The position numbers and the translations under genes were made by a program. The notes under the pieces were generated by a model that had not been told where the DNA came from, did no database searches, and saw only the letters and a program-made list of their open reading frames with translations. Shown here in pieces: positions 57,558 to 64,000 of a DNA stretch of 64,000 nucleotides (position 1 is the stretch's first letter; each line of letters begins with the position of its first letter). The DNA is from Gillisella terrae (GTDB lineage Bacteria > Pseudomonadota > Alphaproteobacteria > Rhizobiales > Rhizobiaceae), in NCBI RefSeq assembly GCF_004801395.1, contig NZ_SSOA01000002.1, positions 372,001 to 436,000 on the forward strand, in the 5' to 3' direction.

Positions 57558-59495
57558 TTAGAACTCTTCCCAGCTATTGTTCGCGGTTGGTGGTGCGAGA
57601 CCTACCGCCCCTGCTACCTTGGCCAACATTTTTCGTGCCGGAGAGACGGCAGGACGATGCGCGGGTGTCGCTGTTGCGAGCCTGGCAAAGTCTCGCTCCC
57701 CTTCTCTCGCCAACTGAAACACCGAAATGCGTTGCCGCAATTGTTCGACTTCTTTCGCGAGTGCGAGGCTGGCTGCGGTCGATTCCTCGACCATGGCTGC
57801 ATTTTGCTGCGTTACCTGATCCATCTGGTTCACGGCGGTGTTGACTTCAGCCAGACCAACGGATTGTTCCTTGGAAGAGGTGGCAATGGCATCGAGCTGC
57901 ATATTGATGGTGATAACCTGTTGCTCAATGACCTTCAAAACCTGGCCGGTTTCTTCGACCAGTTGCACACCGGTTGAAACCTCTCCCGCTGAATTGCGAA
58001 TCAGATCTTTGATTTCCTTGGCAGCCTGCGCCGATCGTTGAGCCAATTCACGCACTTCCTGCGCAACAACCGCAAAACCCTTGCCCGCCTCACCGGCCCG
58101 CGCCGCTTCAACACCGGCGTTCAGGGCCAGCAGATTGGTCTGGAATGCAATTTCATCAATCACGCCAATAATGCTGGAGATCTGGTTTGATGACTGCTCG
58201 ATGCGCTGCATCGCATTGATCGCACTTGAAACCACAGCACCAGACTTCTTGGCCGAGTCATTGGCTTCAGCGGCAATATGGCGGGCCTCTTGCGCCCGCT
58301 GCGATGAGTTGGAGACATTGGCCGTAATCTGGTCAAGGGCGGCAGCGGTCTCTTCCAGGGCAGCGGCCTGCTGTTCGGTCCGCTTGGACAAGTCTTCGGC
58401 ACTTCTGCTAATCTCTCGCGTGCCGCCATCGATCGAGACGGTTGCTTCCGAAACGGCACTGATTGTCTGCGACAGTTGGCTGACCGCTGCGTTGAAATCG
58501 GTACGAAGCGCTTCAAAATCGGAGGCGAATGGCTCGCTCAGGCGGAAGCCAAGGTCACCTTCAGACAGGCGTTTCAGGCCAACGGCAAGGCCGGAGGTAG
58601 CCTGCGCCATTTCCTCTGCACGTTGCCGATCTGCGGCCGCAATGCGGGCGCGCTCGGCCTCCGATTGCGATCTGTTCGCCTTGGCTTCATTCTCCAACTC
58701 GAGCGCCCGCACCCCATTGTCCTTGAACACCTGCACGGCGCGCGCCATGCCACCAATTTCATCGCGCCGGTCAATTCCATCCACTTGAGCTGTGAAATTA
58801 CCCGAGGCCAGCACCTCCATGGTCGATGCAAGACCACGCACAGGAGTGACCACCCAGGCACGGATGCCGAAAAAGCCGAAAACCAGTACAGCCAGCACGC
58901 CGAGGATAATACCGACCATGGTCAGCAATCCGCTGGATGAGGCATCATCGCTCAGACGAACGGTCTCGTCAGCCAAGGTTTTGGTCACATCCTGCACCAA
59001 AGCACTGAACCGATCAGTCATAGGTCCAAAGCCCGGCTGACATGCCGTGAGAAACTCTTGCTGCGCGATCATGATCGCAGCCACTTCTATCGTCTTGGCC
59101 GCCGCTTCAACGGCGGACTTGCAGGCTTGGTCAACCAGAGAAAGCCCGTCACTCTTCAGTCCATCAATGCGCTTTTCTTCCGGCATAGCTTTGGACGCGG
59201 CATCCATATATCTTATGAAATCGCCCCGCCGCTTTTCCAGATCCTTCGCCGCGCTGACATTCAGCGCCTCTGTGCGCGACATCAGGATATCACCGATCGC
59301 AGCCCGCGCACCCTGAAGAGCACGGTTGGCACGGGAAAGATTGATAGCAGCTGAACTTTCTTCTGACAGAAGGCCTTTATAGCCGCTGTTCACAGCTTGA
59401 ATCTGCAGATTGCTGTAAACAGCAACCATGACTGCAAATAGGCCGAAGAGACCCATAATCGTAAAGAATTTGCCGATAATTGGCACGTTTTTCAT
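57558..59495 (-). CDS. Methyl-accepting chemotaxis protein with docking pentapeptide
   Basis: 645 residues: TM1 about 8-30, a helical periplasmic domain (about 35-190, four-helix type with no Cache motif), TM2 about 193-217, HAMP ([18 protein letters not shown]), then the signalling hairpin with hub [20 protein letters not shown] near residue 443. The C-terminus ends NNSWEEF, an x-W-x-x-F pentapeptide like the NWETF that binds CheR and CheB in E. coli Tar/Tsr. So this receptor can probably recruit the adaptation enzymes for receptors that lack the tail. Ligand unknown. It is monocistronic. Confidence 0.93.
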   Translation of the reverse strand: MKNVPIIGKFFTIMGLFGLFAVMVAVYSNLQIQAVNSGYKGLLSEESSAAINLSRANRALQGARAAIGDILMSRTEALNVSAAKDLEKRRGDFIRYMDAASKAMPEEKRIDGLKSDGLSLVDQACKSAVEAAAKTIEVAAIMIAQQEFLTACQPGFGPMTDRFSALVQDVTKTLADETVRLSDDASSSGLLTMVGIILGVLAVLVFGFFGIRAWVVTPVRGLASTMEVLASGNFTAQVDGIDRRDEIGGMARAVQVFKDNGVRALELENEAKANRSQSEAERARIAAADRQRAEEMAQATSGLAVGLKRLSEGDLGFRLSEPFASDFEALRTDFNAAVSQLSQTISAVSEATVSIDGGTREISRSAEDLSKRTEQQAAALEETAAALDQITANVSNSSQRAQEARHIAAEANDSAKKSGAVVSSAINAMQRIEQSSNQISSIIGVIDEIAFQTNLLALNAGVEAARAGEAGKGFAVVAQEVRELAQRSAQAAKEIKDLIRNSAGEVSTGVQLVEETGQVLKVIEQQVITINMQLDAIATSSKEQSVGLAEVNTAVNQMDQVTQQNAAMVEESTAASLALAKEVEQLRQRISVFQLAREGERDFARLATATPAHRPAVSPARKMLAKVAGAVGLAPPTANNSWEEF

Positions 59496-59898
59496 GTTTT
59501 ACCCTCGAGACTCGATATTGATTTCAGGTCGAAAGCAAATTCATTCTGCGCCGAGCCTGAAGGAAGGATCACCTCAAATTGCCTTCGCAACAGGGGCAAC
59601 GGGAGCCTGTCCTACCATGCCAAAACAACTGGAAAAGGAGGCAACCAATAACCACCTCAGATTGCAAACCCAAAGTTCTCGAGCTCGGAGTAAAAGAGAA
59701 AAATTAAACATGAGTAAATAAGTAGCGATAAAAACAGCACTTCTAAAAGTAAATTTTCATCGACTCATCCTATTGATTTTAATGACAAAAATCAATATTT
59801 GAAATAATCAGAAAACGACAAAACATCGCGCTGAAGCTTATCTCTCCAGCACACTCAAAAGTATAATATACAGATTTCTTCCAAAACAACGGGAGCCA

Positions 59899-59924
59899 AA
59901 ATTTTGTCCATAAGGACAAAATTT
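59899..59924. repeat. Perfect 11-bp inverted repeat
   Basis: AAATTTTGTCC and its exact complement are separated by ATAA. No T run follows, so an operator is as likely as a hairpin. Confidence 0.5.
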
Positions 59925-60338
59925 AAAAGGACAGAACAGCGCCCATATCTTTCTGCTCGAAGGAATTTCCGTGATCACATGCTACGGAAATGGGAATATA
60001 TTTTTATTATGAAAAATTAATATTCATGCAAAACCCTTTTCTGCCGCGCAATGCGCGCTTTTACGTACTAATTATTTCAGAGGAATAGAGACACTATTTC
60101 AAAAAAACGTTTTTTACACTCAATCAACGTTCGGAAACAGTTCACCTTCTATCCCTTTGCGTTTAAGAGATAAAATTCCTTTGAACACACCACCGACACG
60201 CTAAGGGTGCGAAGCAGACATCGTAAGCCTTGCCGGTGCGGCATTCAAAAGGCATAAGTAGGTCCTCGATTCAAATTGCGGCTCTGGCAGGCCCATTTGA
60301 TTATGTTTGATGCGAACAGAGAAAGGCATAATGCTAAT

Positions 60339-60360
60339 ATCGTACTTAGTAAACTACGAT
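60339..60360. promoter_or_regulatory. Dyad upstream of the XRE regulator
   Basis: ATCGTA-N10-TACGAT is a perfect dyad ending 19 nt before the ATG of the regulator gene. The location and symmetry fit an autoregulatory operator of a dimeric helix-turn-helix protein; this is inference. Confidence 0.5.
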
Positions 60361-60379
60361 TTTGCATTTATTGAAAAAA

Positions 60380-60871
60380 ATGGCGAGGAAACCAGTCTAT
60401 AAGACACCCCTCGGCCGTCGTTTAGCGAAGGTGCGCGAGAAGTTTGGCATGGAGCGGCATGAGTTTGCGGCTCTCTTGGGTGGTATCAGCTCCAGTGCGC
60501 TGGCGAACTACGAGCGGGGAGACAATGTGCCTGACGCCTCGGTGCTGGCCGCCTATCATGAAAAATTGGGGATTAATATTGGCTGGCTGGTGACGGAAAA
60601 AGGCGACATGTTTGACGATCCTTCCAAAGCACCCGCACCGACAGCCCAAGTGGATCCAGAACTGATGGAGAAGCTCTATATTGCTGTGGCATCGGCCTAT
60701 GGCGAGCGATACGAGAGGCCTCCACATCATCATATTGCCAGAACGGCCACAGAGCTCTTCAACATGCTGATGGCAAGGGTGGCTGATGTTCGGGACACTG
60801 TGATTGTTGATGCCGTCATACCTGCGCTTGCGAAAGAACTGGTGAAAAAAATCTCAAAGCCGGAAACTTAG
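60380..60871 (+). CDS. XRE-family helix-turn-helix regulator
   Basis: 163 residues. The N-terminal HTH_3 domain (about residues 8-70) reads TPLGRRLAKVREKFGMERHE, GISSSALANYERGDNVPDAS and LAAYHEKLGINIGWLVTEKG, as in phage-repressor-like regulators that are common in Rhizobiaceae. The C-terminal part (residues 85-160) is helical with an unusual HHH (PPHHHIARTATELF) and has no LexA-type peptidase residues. ATG 60380 is chosen; TTG at 60362 would start only 2 nt after the dyad. Targets unknown. Confidence 0.82.
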   Translation: MARKPVYKTPLGRRLAKVREKFGMERHEFAALLGGISSSALANYERGDNVPDASVLAAYHEKLGINIGWLVTEKGDMFDDPSKAPAPTAQVDPELMEKLYIAVASAYGERYERPPHHHIARTATELFNMLMARVADVRDTVIVDAVIPALAKELVKKISKPET

Positions 60872-60931
60872 CAATCGTCGACCGTGTAAGACCAAGGCTC
60901 CAAGATGCGAGAGCATCCTCGCCTTGAAGAC

Positions 60932-60976
60932 TTTGCAAATATCTCAAATGCATCAGACGCTTGAGATATTTGCAAA
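60932..60976. repeat. Perfect 16-bp inverted repeat
   Basis: Arms TTTGCAAATATCTCAA (60932-60947) and its exact complement (60961-60976) flank a 13-nt spacer. It is AT-rich and has no T tract, so it is not a typical terminator. It lies 60 nt past the XRE gene and 145 nt past the lolD end, in a convergent gap. Confidence 0.75.
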
Positions 60977-61059
60977 AGGAATACAAAAAGTCATTTTCAA
61001 TGACTCTTGGTATAAATCAGGAGTGGATGACGCACCCGAAATTAGGGGCGAAAACAGAG

Positions 61060-61087
61060 ATGGCGTTTGCTTCAAAACAAACGCCAT
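61060..61087 (-). terminator. Hairpin after lolD, possible terminator
   Basis: Perfect 10-bp stem ATGGCGTTTG/CAAACGCCAT with an 8-nt loop, 34 nt past the lolD stop. Only a weak T-rich stretch follows (CTCTGTTTTC on the minus strand), so termination is plausible but not certain. Confidence 0.5.
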
Positions 61088-61121
61088 TTGGTTGTCATTA
61101 TCGTGTAGGAAGACCCACTCG

Positions 61122-61811
61122 TTACAACTCAAAATCCACCACTTTGCCGTCAACCAAGGTAACGCAGCGATCCATGCGATGAGCCAGTTCATGGTTATGG
61201 GTCGCAATCAGAGCTGCCAGACCAGATTGGCGCACCAAGGCCTGTAGGGCGGAAAACACATAGGCAGCTGTCTCTGGGTCGAGATTGCCCGTCGGCTCAT
61301 CGGCCAGAAGCAAAAGAGGTGCGTTGGCCACTGCACGGGCAATGGCAACGCGCTGCTGCTCACCACCGGATAGCTCGGCTGGCCGGTGATCCGCGCGGTG
61401 ACCGATGCGCATATAATCCAACATCGCCTTTGAGCGCTCGCGGGCCTCTGGGATACTCAGACCCGCAATCATCTGCGGCATCATAATGTTTTCGATTGCC
61501 GAGAACTCAGGCAACAGATGGTGAAACTGATAGACGAAACCAATACTACTGCGCCGCACCGCCGTGCGCCCCTCTTCAGACAGGTCATTGCAGTTTCGAC
61601 CGCCGATCAGCACATCGCCATCGCTCGGCTGCTCCAGCAGGCCCGCAATATGCAACAGCGTTGACTTGCCCGTTCCGGAGGGCGCCACAAGTGCAACCGT
61701 CTCGCCTTCGTAAAGCTTCAGCCCTGCCCCTTTGAGAATAGACAGCCGTGCGTCACCCTCGCCGTAGCCCCGAGAAACATTGGATAATTCAAGAACAGTC
61801 CGTTTTGCCAT
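61122..61811 (-). CDS. lolD: Lipoprotein-releasing ABC transporter ATPase
   Basis: It powers release of outer-membrane lipoproteins from the inner membrane to LolA. About 229 residues: Walker A in [13 protein letters not shown]-loop [12 protein letters not shown], signature [14 protein letters not shown], Walker [14 protein letters not shown] and the H-loop IATHNHE. I start at ATG 61811 (MAKRTVLEL), because GAGGA, which overlaps the lolC stop, lies about 10 nt upstream; the ATG at 61829 overlaps that stop. It is coupled to lolC. Confidence 0.94.
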   Translation of the reverse strand: MAKRTVLELSNVSRGYGEGDARLSILKGAGLKLYEGETVALVAPSGTGKSTLLHIAGLLEQPSDGDVLIGGRNCNDLSEEGRTAVRRSSIGFVYQFHHLLPEFSAIENIMMPQMIAGLSIPEARERSKAMLDYMRIGHRADHRPAELSGGEQQRVAIARAVANAPLLLLADEPTGNLDPETAAYVFSALQALVRQSGLAALIATHNHELAHRMDRCVTLVDGKVVDFEL

Positions 61812-61825
61812 AGATGCACTGTTCC

Positions 61826-63133
61826 TCATTCGTAGCGCAGGGCTTGGACGGGATCAAGACGCGCCGCCCGCCATGCCGGGAAAATGGTTGCGATGAAAGA
61901 CAGCGTGAGCGACATCAGAATAACCGAGACTGTTTCACCAAAGCTCATGTCCGCCGGCAATTTACTCAGGAAGTACAATTGCGGATCAAACAGAATCGTG
62001 CCCGACACCCAGGAGAAAAACTCGCGGATCGACTCGATATTGAGACACACAATGACCCCAAGCACCACGCCTGCAAATGTGCCAGCGATGCCGATTGCGG
62101 CACCCGTCATGAAAAAGATACGCAACACCGAATTCGAGGTTGCGCCCATTGTTTTGAGGATGGCGATATCTCGGCTTTTGTCTTTCACCAGCATGATCAG
62201 GCCGGAAATGATGTTCAGCGCCGCAACAATCACAATCAGCGTCAAAATCATGAACATCACATTGCGTTCAACCTGAAGCGCGGAAAAGAACGTCTGATTG
62301 CGCTGACGCCAATCGCTGATGAACACCTGCCGCCCCGCTGCCTCTTCGATTTTCGGGCGCAGCGCATCAATATCATCAGGATTGCTCACGAAAATCTCGA
62401 TGGATTGCACCAAGCCTTCCGCATTGAAGTAAAGCTGGGCTTCTTCCAACGGCATATAGATGATCGACGAATCATATTCTGACATGCCGATTTCGAATGT
62501 GCCTGAGATCTTGTAGGACTTGACCCGAGGATTAACCCCCATCGGGGTGACATCGCCTTCAGGTGACACCAGTGTGATTGAATCTCCAGCTTTCAAGCCG
62601 AGGTCATTGGCCATGCGCGAGCCAATCAACACGCCTTGCCCAGCCGTGAAGGCCACCATGTCACCCGTTTTGATATTGGAGGACACTTCCTTCAATTTCA
62701 TCAGATCATCAGGACGAATGCCACGCACCAGCGCCCCCGTTCCAGCCCCGGCTTTGCCGGAGGCCAATGTCTGACCTTCCACCAAAGGCAGGGCCATGGT
62801 CACACCGGGAACGGCTGCAAACTTCTTTGCCAGTTCGGCATAATCCGTCAAAGGCCGATCCACAGGCTGAACGATCATGTGCCCGTTAATGCCAAGGATA
62901 CGAGAAATAAGCTCTGTGCGAAACCCGTTCATCACCGCCATGACGATGATCAGAGTTGCAACACCCAACATGATGCCGACAAAGGAAAAGCCGGCGATGA
63001 CCGAAATCACCGCCTCCTTGCGCCGGGCGCGCAGGTAGCGCCAGGCCACCATACGCTCAAATGCAGAAAAGGGCTTTGCAGTTGGCAACACGTCTGTGCT
63101 CACCTCTGCCGAGCTTCCGGTTTCGCTGCTCAA
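61826..63133 (-). CDS. lolC: Lipoprotein-releasing ABC transporter permease, LolC/LolE type
   Basis: 435 residues with four membrane segments: one near residue 45-70 ([20 protein letters not shown]), a large periplasmic domain (about 75-280), then three segments in the C-terminal third ([20 protein letters not shown] and others), ending [14 protein letters not shown], the usual MacB/LolC tail. Alphaproteobacteria have one such permease (LolF-like) that probably works as a homodimer in place of the LolC/LolE pair; the name is therefore approximate. proS is 19 nt upstream. Confidence 0.93.
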   Translation of the reverse strand: MSSETGSSAEVSTDVLPTAKPFSAFERMVAWRYLRARRKEAVISVIAGFSFVGIMLGVATLIIVMAVMNGFRTELISRILGINGHMIVQPVDRPLTDYAELAKKFAAVPGVTMALPLVEGQTLASGKAGAGTGALVRGIRPDDLMKLKEVSSNIKTGDMVAFTAGQGVLIGSRMANDLGLKAGDSITLVSPEGDVTPMGVNPRVKSYKISGTFEIGMSEYDSSIIYMPLEEAQLYFNAEGLVQSIEIFVSNPDDIDALRPKIEEAAGRQVFISDWRQRNQTFFSALQVERNVMFMILTLIVIVAALNIISGLIMLVKDKSRDIAILKTMGATSNSVLRIFFMTGAAIGIAGTFAGVVLGVIVCLNIESIREFFSWVSGTILFDPQLYFLSKLPADMSFGETVSVILMSLTLSFIATIFPAWRAARLDPVQALRYE

Positions 63134-63152
63134 TCTAGCCTCCTATCGGCGC

Positions 63153-64000
63153 TCAACCAGCCAAACGGTTGATAGCGGCGTCGATGGTCATGGTTTCGCG
63201 TTCGCCAGTTTTTCGGTTCTTCAACTCGACTTCACCATTGGCAACCGCCCGTGGCCCTGCAATCACCTGCCAAGGCACACCAATCAGGTCGGCCATGGCA
63301 AATTTCGCGCCAGCGCGGTCATCGGTATCGTCGAGAAGAACATCCTTCCCTGCCTTGCCAAGTGCTGCGTAGATCTTGTCACACGCAGCATCGCAAGCAG
63401 CGTCCCCAGCCTTCATATTGATGATAACGGCATCAAAGGGCGCAACGGATGCTGGCCATATGATACCATTTTCGTCATGGGAAGCTTCGATAATGGCCGG
63501 AACAAGGCGAGTCGGACCAATTCCATAGGATCCCATGTGGACAAGATGTTCTTTCCCGTCAGGACCCTGCACTTTCGCGCCCATTGGCTCCGAATATTTG
63601 GTGCCGAAATAGAAGATGTGGCCAACCTCGATACCGCGCGCCGAGATGCGATCTGCTTCCGGCATGGCACCGTAAGCTGCTTCGTCGTGCATCTCTGATG
63701 TGGCCGCATAATCGGATGTCCAATCATCAAACACGGCCTGCAAACCGGCAACATCATCGAAATCGGTGTCTGCTGCCGGAATCGACCGATCCAAAAAGCT
63801 CTTGTGGCAGAAGACTTCAGACTCACCGGTATCAGCAAGAATGATGAATTCGTGGCTATGATTGCCGCCAATCGGACCGGTGTCAGCGCGCATCGGAATG
63901 GCGCGCAAACCAAGGCGATCAAATGTCCGTAAGTAAGCCGTGAACATCTTGTTATAGGAATGCAGCGCCGCTTCTTTTGTCCAATCGAACGAATAAGCAT
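63153..64000 (-). CDS. proS: Prolyl-tRNA synthetase, C-terminal part (cut by window end)
   Basis: ProRS charges tRNA-Pro. The visible 282 residues begin [20 protein letters not shown] and run to the stop at 63153; the N-terminal third lies beyond the window. Seen: motif 2 region with [14 protein letters not shown], motif 3 in [20 protein letters not shown], and the C-terminal anticodon-binding domain ([40 protein letters not shown]). Only about 75 residues separate GPIGG from [15 protein letters not shown], so the editing insertion is the short alphaproteobacterial kind. It begins the proS-lolC-lolD run. Confidence 0.95.
   Translation of the reverse strand, partial: AYSFDWTKEAALHSYNKMFTAYLRTFDRLGLRAIPMRADTGPIGGNHSHEFIILADTGESEVFCHKSFLDRSIPAADTDFDDVAGLQAVFDDWTSDYAATSEMHDEAAYGAMPEADRISARGIEVGHIFYFGTKYSEPMGAKVQGPDGKEHLVHMGSYGIGPTRLVPAIIEASHDENGIIWPASVAPFDAVIINMKAGDAACDAACDKIYAALGKAGKDVLLDDTDDRAGAKFAMADLIGVPWQVIAGPRAVANGEVELKNRKTGERETMTIDAAINRLAG

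Larger units (their letters stand above)
59496..60361. other. AT-rich intergenic region without a supported gene
   Basis: About 866 bases between the divergent chemoreceptor and XRE regulator. Open frames here are short and lack ribosome-binding sites. It contains an 11-bp perfect inverted repeat (59899-59924), the palindrome AAAAAACGTTTTTT near 60104 and a small GCGC hairpin near 60050. Base composition is lower in GC than its surroundings. I see no recognisable RNA. Confidence 0.5.

Overview
The window is chromosomal core DNA of an alphaproteobacterium, almost certainly a member of the Rhizobiaceae (Agrobacterium/Allorhizobium/Rhizobium group). The evidence is the short-form NAD kinase, an RNase E with a long acidic insert, adjacent divK and pleD, an NDUFA12-type complex I subunit, an alphaproteobacterial ProRS with a short insertion, and two families of palindromic intergenic repeats that look like the Rhizobium intergenic mosaic elements. 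I assign the genus group by pattern recognition, not by alignment. I see no prophage, insertion sequence, CRISPR array or plasmid backbone.

Layout. 0-8.4 kb: a repeat cut by the window edge, a 48-residue membrane protein, two tandem tRNA-Thr(UGU) genes, NAD kinase and an exported protein. On the minus strand follow a disrupted type II pyrF, prfB with its programmed frameshift, penicillin-binding protein 1A and an N-acetylmuramoyl-L-alanine amidase. 8.4-20 kb: RNase E behind a long leader, a GNAT enzyme, a PLP aminotransferase, a DsbA-like exported thiol protein, then aroQ-accB-accC-aat, and on the minus strand a DUF2155 protein, an NDUFA12 protein and a pair of GNAT genes. 20-28.5 kb: gatB, a three-gene lipid-linked sugar transfer operon, two related GNAT genes, gatA-gatC and a metallo-hydrolase. 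28.5-39 kb: ruvX, a chemoreceptor, a gene remnant, a GyrI-like protein, GNAT-AidB, then pyrB-pyrC'-plsY-dprA. 39-46.4 kb: topA-rnr-DUF983, an MFS transporter, rpmG. 46.4-50.2 kb: a gene-poor region with a candidate small RNA and a CtrA-type site, then divK-pleD on the minus strand and DUF3572-HAD on the plus strand. 50.2-57.6 kb: dinB, an L,D-transpeptidase and dnaE, with most of the window's repeats and an unannotated-type 28-residue membrane peptide gene. 57.6-64 kb: a second chemoreceptor ending in a CheR/CheB docking pentapeptide, an XRE regulator with a dyad at its promoter, and the minus-strand run proS (cut by the window end)-lolC-lolD.

How the genes fit together. Most genes serve central processes: translation fidelity (GatCAB, RF2, ProRS, tRNA-Thr), RNA decay (RNase E, RNase R), DNA replication and repair (DnaE, DinB, TopA, DprA, RuvX), envelope growth (PBP1A, amidase, L,D-transpeptidase, PlsY, lipoprotein export, lipid A or core glycosylation), fatty acid synthesis (AccBC), pyrimidine synthesis (PyrB, PyrC', damaged PyrF) and cell-cycle signalling (DivK, PleD).

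The strongest unusual points are: pyrF, whose conserved C-terminal segment is split off by a 104-bp palindromic repeat; a candidate structured small RNA with an intrinsic terminator downstream of a full TTAA-N7-TTAAC site; a 28-codon membrane peptide gene with a good promoter and ribosome-binding site; and dense clustering of two-palindrome repeats between 47 and 57.6 kb. No clearly new multi-gene system is visible.
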